Positions 14,087-15,760 of a stretch of DNA of 15,760 nt are shown in pieces. How positions within the stretch are numbered: position 1 is the first letter of the stretch; every line of letters starts with the position of its first letter. The notes under the pieces are model-generated. The model ran no database searches. It saw nothing but the letters and a program-made list of their open reading frames with translations, and was not told the DNA's origin. Position numbers and translations under genes: made by a program. Where the stretch lies: assembly GCA_964603435.1 (NCBI GenBank), contig CAZRUM010000019.1, forward strand, positions 1 through 15,760, in the 5' to 3' direction. This stretch comes from CAZRUM01 sp964603435. GTDB taxonomy: Bacteria > Patescibacteriota > Patescibacteriia > Magasanikbacterales > UBA922.

Positions 14087-14186
14087 NNNNNNNNNNNNNN
14101 NNNNNNNNNNNNNNNNNNNNNNNNNNNNNNNNNNNNNNNNNNNNNNNNNNNNNNNNNNNNNNNNNNNNNNNNNNNNNNNNNNNNNN
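14087..14186. other. Assembly gap of exactly 100 Ns
   Basis: A run of exactly 100 N is the convention for a gap of unknown length. Because both flanks are the same 55 bases, the true distance may be minus 55, meaning no missing sequence. Coordinates beyond this point may therefore be inflated by 155. Confidence 0.95.
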
Positions 14187-14296
14187 CCACATACAAGAAC
14201 GGAGTATTCCGACTAAGTCGGGAGAAGGTAACCGTTCGGAACTGCTTTTGCCTTAAAAAGCTATCCGAACATACTCCATACTAGAGTGTGTTTTTT
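14187..14296 (+). ncRNA. Putative attenuator/riboswitch-like leader RNA of the str operon
   Basis: A compact RNA starting at the consensus promoter and ending in a terminator. Possible helices: P1 GGAGTAT (14201-14207) with ATACTCC (14271-14277); P2 CCGAC/GTCGG with a TAA loop (14209-14221); P3 GTTCGGA (14234-14240) with TCCGAAC (14264-14270), topped by GCTTTT/AAAAGC (14244-14249, 14256-14261). P1, P2 and P3 form a three-way junction with a 12-base J2/3 strand GAGAAGGTAACC. The alternative helix P0, GAACGG (14197-14202) with CCGTTC (14232-14237), overlaps both P1 and P3. The 3' strand of P1 is the 5' arm of the terminator at 14268-14296. Two exclusive folds result: P1-P2-P3 (terminator blocked) or P0-P2-terminator. 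I recognise no known riboswitch class. It could instead be a stand-alone small RNA of about 110 nt. Confidence 0.65.
14268..14296 (+). terminator. Intrinsic terminator inside the str leader
   Basis: AACATACTC (14268-14276) pairs with GAGTGTGTT (14284-14292) with one wobble and a seven-base loop, running into six T (14291-14296). It shares ATACTC with the P1 helix, so P1 acts as antiterminator. rpsL starts 176 bases downstream. Confidence 0.75.
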
Positions 14297-14429
14297 AAAT
14301 TTTTAATTACGAGTTTAGAATTTCGATTCAATTTTGAATAATTAATTCATTAAAAATTGATTAGAAATTAGGACTTAGAAATTAGAAATTTATTAATATT
14401 TAATTAATCAAGAGTATTCGAGGTAGGAA
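14297..14429 (+). other. AT-rich spacer with short direct repeats
   Basis: This stretch between the leader terminator and the rpsL hairpin has no ORF and no convincing promoter. It contains TTAGAAATTAG at 14361-14371 and 14375-14385 and a third partial copy at 14382-14390. I see nothing else in it. Confidence 0.6.
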
Positions 14430-14462
14430 AGGGATTCCTCTCTCACTTCGTTCGCTCGGAAT
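14425..14462 (+). repeat. Leader hairpin of the start-proximal repeat family (rpsL copy)
   Basis: GGAAAGGGATTCCTC ... GCTCGGAAT. ATTCC (14434-14438) pairs with GGAAT (14458-14462). Relative to the smc and fusA copies the middle pair is changed on both sides (C-G to T-A). The hairpin ends 10 bases before the ATG. Confidence 0.65.
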
Positions 14463-14472
14463 AAACTCGTTT

Positions 14473-14892
14473 ATGCCTACAATGAACCAAATCCTACGTA
14501 AGGGCAGAAAGAGCAAAAAGACAAAGTCTGCTTCTCCTGCTATGCAGTTCACCTATGATAGTCTGCATCGTAAAAGAACAGAATTGCGTCGTGGAGCTCC
14601 TTTCAAACGTGGTGTGTGTACCAAAGTGTATACTGCTACTCCAAAGAAGCCTAACTCTGCTTTGCGTAAAGTCGCCAAGGTTAGATTGTCTAACGGCGTT
14701 GAAGTGATCGCCTATATTCCAGGTGAAGGTCACAATCTACAAGAACATTCTATCGTAATGATCCGTGGTGGTCGTGTAAAAGATTTGCCGGGTGTTCGTT
14801 ATCATATCGTCCGTGGTGTCTATGATACCCAGGGTGTCGAAGGGCGAAAGAAAAGTCGTTCTATTTATGGTACCAAGAAACCAAAGAAGTAA
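14473..14892 (+). CDS. rpsL: 30S ribosomal protein uS12 with N-terminal-region insertion
   Basis: A decoding-centre ribosomal protein of 139 residues; E. coli uS12 has 124. The N-terminus MPTMNQILRKGRKSKK is standard. After SASPA there is extra sequence (about residues 24-42, FTYDSLHRKRTELRR) before KRGVCTKVYTATPKKPNSALRK, giving an offset of 15 relative to E. coli. The decoding loops are intact: TPKKPNSALRK (K58, K59) and GGRVKDLPGVRYH (D104, equivalent to the residue methylthiolated by RimO in other bacteria). Residues usually changed in streptomycin resistance keep the sensitive form. It is the first gene of the str operon (rpsL-rpsG-fusA), with a leader hairpin in place of a Shine-Dalgarno sequence. 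Confidence 0.97.
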   Translation: MPTMNQILRKGRKSKKTKSASPAMQFTYDSLHRKRTELRRGAPFKRGVCTKVYTATPKKPNSALRKVAKVRLSNGVEVIAYIPGEGHNLQEHSIVMIRGGRVKDLPGVRYHIVRGVYDTQGVEGRKKSRSIYGTKKPKK

Positions 14893-15012
14893 AATGTTGA
14901 AAATGTTGTATCGCTTCGCTTGTTAAAAAAGTGTTCTAAATGAATTTCATAAAAACATTCTAAGCACAAAAATCAATTACAACAATTACAACAATTAAAA
15001 CATTTTAACATT
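14893..15012 (+). repeat. Long-range stem spanning the rpsL-rpsG spacer
   Basis: AATGTTGAAAATGTT (14893-14907), starting directly after the rpsL stop, can pair with AACATTTTAACATT (14999-15012), which ends six bases before the rpsG ATG; only one G is bulged, for 14 pairs. Between them lie copies of ACAATT/ACAACAATT (14973-14996). Pairing would bring the rpsL stop next to the rpsG start or occlude it. Confidence 0.5.
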
Positions 15013-15018
15013 GAATTT

Positions 15019-15492
15019 ATGCCTAGAGGAAAAAGAATTCCTAAAAGAGTAATTGCACCGGATCCAAAATTTGGTAATATTTTGATTGCTAAATTGATCA
15101 ATATGATCATGGAAAGAGGCAAGAAAACTACTTCTCAAGAAATCGTTTACGGAGCCTTAGAAATTGTGACTGAAAAGAAAAAAGGTGAAACTGTAAAACT
15201 TTTTGATCAAGTAATGGACATAGTTCGTCCGGCAGTCGAGGTTAGATCCCGTCGTGTTGGTGGTGCCAATTATCAAGTACCTATGCCAGTACCAGCAGAG
15301 CGTCAAAATGCTTTAGCTTTTCGTTGGATTATCGCAGCTGCTAGAGCTCGTAAAGGTCAAAGTATGACTAATAAACTTGCTCAAGAATTTCTAGATATTT
15401 TAGAAGGTGTGGGTGGAACTATGAAGAAAAAAGATGATGTACACAGAATGGCTGAAGCTAATAAAGCTTTTGCTCATTTTGCTCGTAGATAA
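15019..15492 (+). CDS. rpsG: 30S ribosomal protein uS7
   Basis: A 157-residue primary binder of the 16S rRNA 3' major domain. The sequence is collinear with bacterial uS7: MPRGKRIPKRVIAPDPKFG, LINMIMERGKKTTSQEIVYGAL, the RNA-binding RPAVEVRSRRVGGANYQVP and PAERQNALAFRWII, and a C-terminal MAEANKAFAHFARR. Length is normal (155-160). In E. coli uS7 is the translational repressor of the str operon and binds the rpsL-rpsG spacer; the stem at 14893-15012 is in the equivalent place, but I see no sequence match to the E. coli site. No Shine-Dalgarno sequence is present. Confidence 0.97.
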   Translation: MPRGKRIPKRVIAPDPKFGNILIAKLINMIMERGKKTTSQEIVYGALEIVTEKKKGETVKLFDQVMDIVRPAVEVRSRRVGGANYQVPMPVPAERQNALAFRWIIAAARARKGQSMTNKLAQEFLDILEGVGGTMKKKDDVHRMAEANKAFAHFARR

Positions 15493-15499
15493 TTAATTT

Positions 15500-15536
15500 A
15501 TTCCGAAACCCCGACAGGGGTGAGGAATCCCTTTCC
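15500..15536 (-). repeat. Inverted copy of the hairpin repeat family after rpsG
   Basis: Read on the minus strand it begins GGAAAGGGATTCCTC and ends TCGGAAT, the same frame as the other copies. Stem ATTCC/GGAAT (15500-15504, 15524-15528) encloses a second stem ACCCC/GGGGT (15508-15512, 15517-15521) with a GACA loop. No T-run follows on the plus strand, so it is at most a processing or pausing hairpin between rpsG and fusA. Confidence 0.6.
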
Positions 15537-15549
15537 AACGCACCAAAAG

Positions 15550-15577
15550 TTGTTTGGAAATAATGCGGCATTATAAT
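15550..15577 (+). promoter_or_regulatory. Possible internal promoter of fusA
   Basis: TTGTTT (15550-15555), 16 bases, TATAAT (15572-15577). The -10 box is the centre of a perfect 12-base palindrome GCATTATAATGC (15568-15579). The start would be near 15584, leaving a leader of about 42 bases holding only the next hairpin. Confidence 0.5.
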
Positions 15578-15585
15578 GCACATGT

Positions 15586-15613
15586 AAAGGGATCCCTCAC
15601 ATTCGTTCGGGAT
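15586..15613 (+). repeat. Leader hairpin of the start-proximal repeat family (fusA copy)
   Basis: AAAGGGATCCCTCAC ... TTCGGGAT. ATCCC (15592-15596) pairs with GGGAT (15609-15613), and 12 bases separate it from the fusA ATG. Very close to the smc copy. Confidence 0.65.
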
Positions 15614-15625
15614 TAACTAAAATAT

Positions 15626-15760
15626 ATGCCTCGAGAATATTCACTCGAAAAAACACGTAACATTGGTATCATGGCCCATATTGATGCTGGTAAAACCACT
15701 GTGACTGAACGTGTTTTGTATTACACTGGTAAAAAACATAAAATCGGTGAAACTCATGAT
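15626..15760 (+). CDS. fusA: Translation elongation factor G (EF-G), 5' part only
   Basis: The first 45 codons of EF-G, cut by the window end. It opens MPREYSLEKTRNIGIMAHID and contains the G1 P-loop AHIDAGKT (17-24) and the switch-I start YYTGKKHKIGETHD, both typical of EF-G rather than LepA, RF3 or TypA. EF-G drives translocation and, with RRF, ribosome recycling. It is the third gene of the str operon but is 133 bases from rpsG and may also have its own promoter at 15550-15577. Confidence 0.95.
   Translation, partial: MPREYSLEKTRNIGIMAHIDAGKTTVTERVLYYTGKKHKIGETHD

Noticed and set aside
14032..14296. A natural tandem riboswitch
   Set aside because: Identity over exactly 55 bases with a 100-N gap is much better explained by an assembler overlap; kept only as an alternative.
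1..15760. CRISPR arrays, tRNAs, insertion sequences, phage genes
   Set aside because: No regularly spaced repeats, cloverleaf sequences, transposase or integrase genes are visible on either strand.

Overview
The window reads as part of a small, AT-rich bacterial genome of the Candidate Phyla Radiation (Patescibacteria). The evidence is indirect: an SMC with shortened arms and a charged insertion in its C-terminal head, a VanW/YoaR-type exported protein, ribosomal proteins bS16 and uS12 with unusual extra segments, few Shine-Dalgarno sequences, and very short intergenic regions with textbook sigma70 promoters (TTGACA, 17-base spacer, TATAAT). All genes read through with the standard code. I cannot name the lineage below that level. 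A run of exactly 100 Ns shows that this is a scaffolded assembly.

Layout. 1-690: a YjdM/PhnA zinc-ribbon gene on the minus strand with promoter and terminator, then an orphan plus-strand terminator. 690-4544: an apparent operon of a small heat-shock protein, a membrane-anchored VanW-family protein and an ArsB/NhaD-like ion permease, closed by a strong terminator. 4582-4943: a stand-alone transcription unit with consensus promoter, about 325 highly structured nucleotides, a terminator and no credible ORF; I interpret it as a non-coding RNA I do not recognise. 5011-6625 (minus): nrnA-like DHH phosphoesterase followed by clpP. 6948-11269 (plus): smc, rpsP and khpA, the last two each with their own promoter. 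11432-13214: an acyltransferase-3 membrane protein and an M50 (site-2 type) metalloprotease. 13400-13825 (minus): a GC-rich lipoprotein-like gene with the only strong Shine-Dalgarno in the window, likely of different origin. 13974-15760: the str operon (rpsL, rpsG, start of fusA).

The most interesting material is RNA. Upstream of rpsL is a leader with three helices (P1, P2, P3) in which the 3' strand of P1 is also the 5' strand of an intrinsic terminator, and in which an earlier alternative helix (P0) competes with both P1 and P3. This is the architecture of a transcription attenuator or riboswitch in front of the str operon. It lies across the assembly gap, whose two flanks are the same 55 bases, so the gap is probably an unmerged k-mer overlap rather than missing sequence. 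Separately, nrnA, smc, rpsL and fusA each carry a related hairpin whose 3' end lies 10-12 bases before the ATG. The closing stems differ by compensatory changes (ATCCC/GGGAT, ATTCC/GGAAT, ATCCT/AGGAT), and a fifth, inverted copy follows rpsG. Promoter positions further suggest leaderless or nearly leaderless mRNAs for hsp20 and the M50 protease.

Together the genes cover protein quality control (Hsp20, ClpP, M50 protease), chromosome organisation (SMC), translation (bS16, uS12, uS7, EF-G, KhpA), nucleotide/oligonucleotide turnover (NrnA-like) and the cell surface (VanW protein, acyltransferase, permease, lipoprotein). All structures were found by reading the bases by eye; no folding or database search was run.
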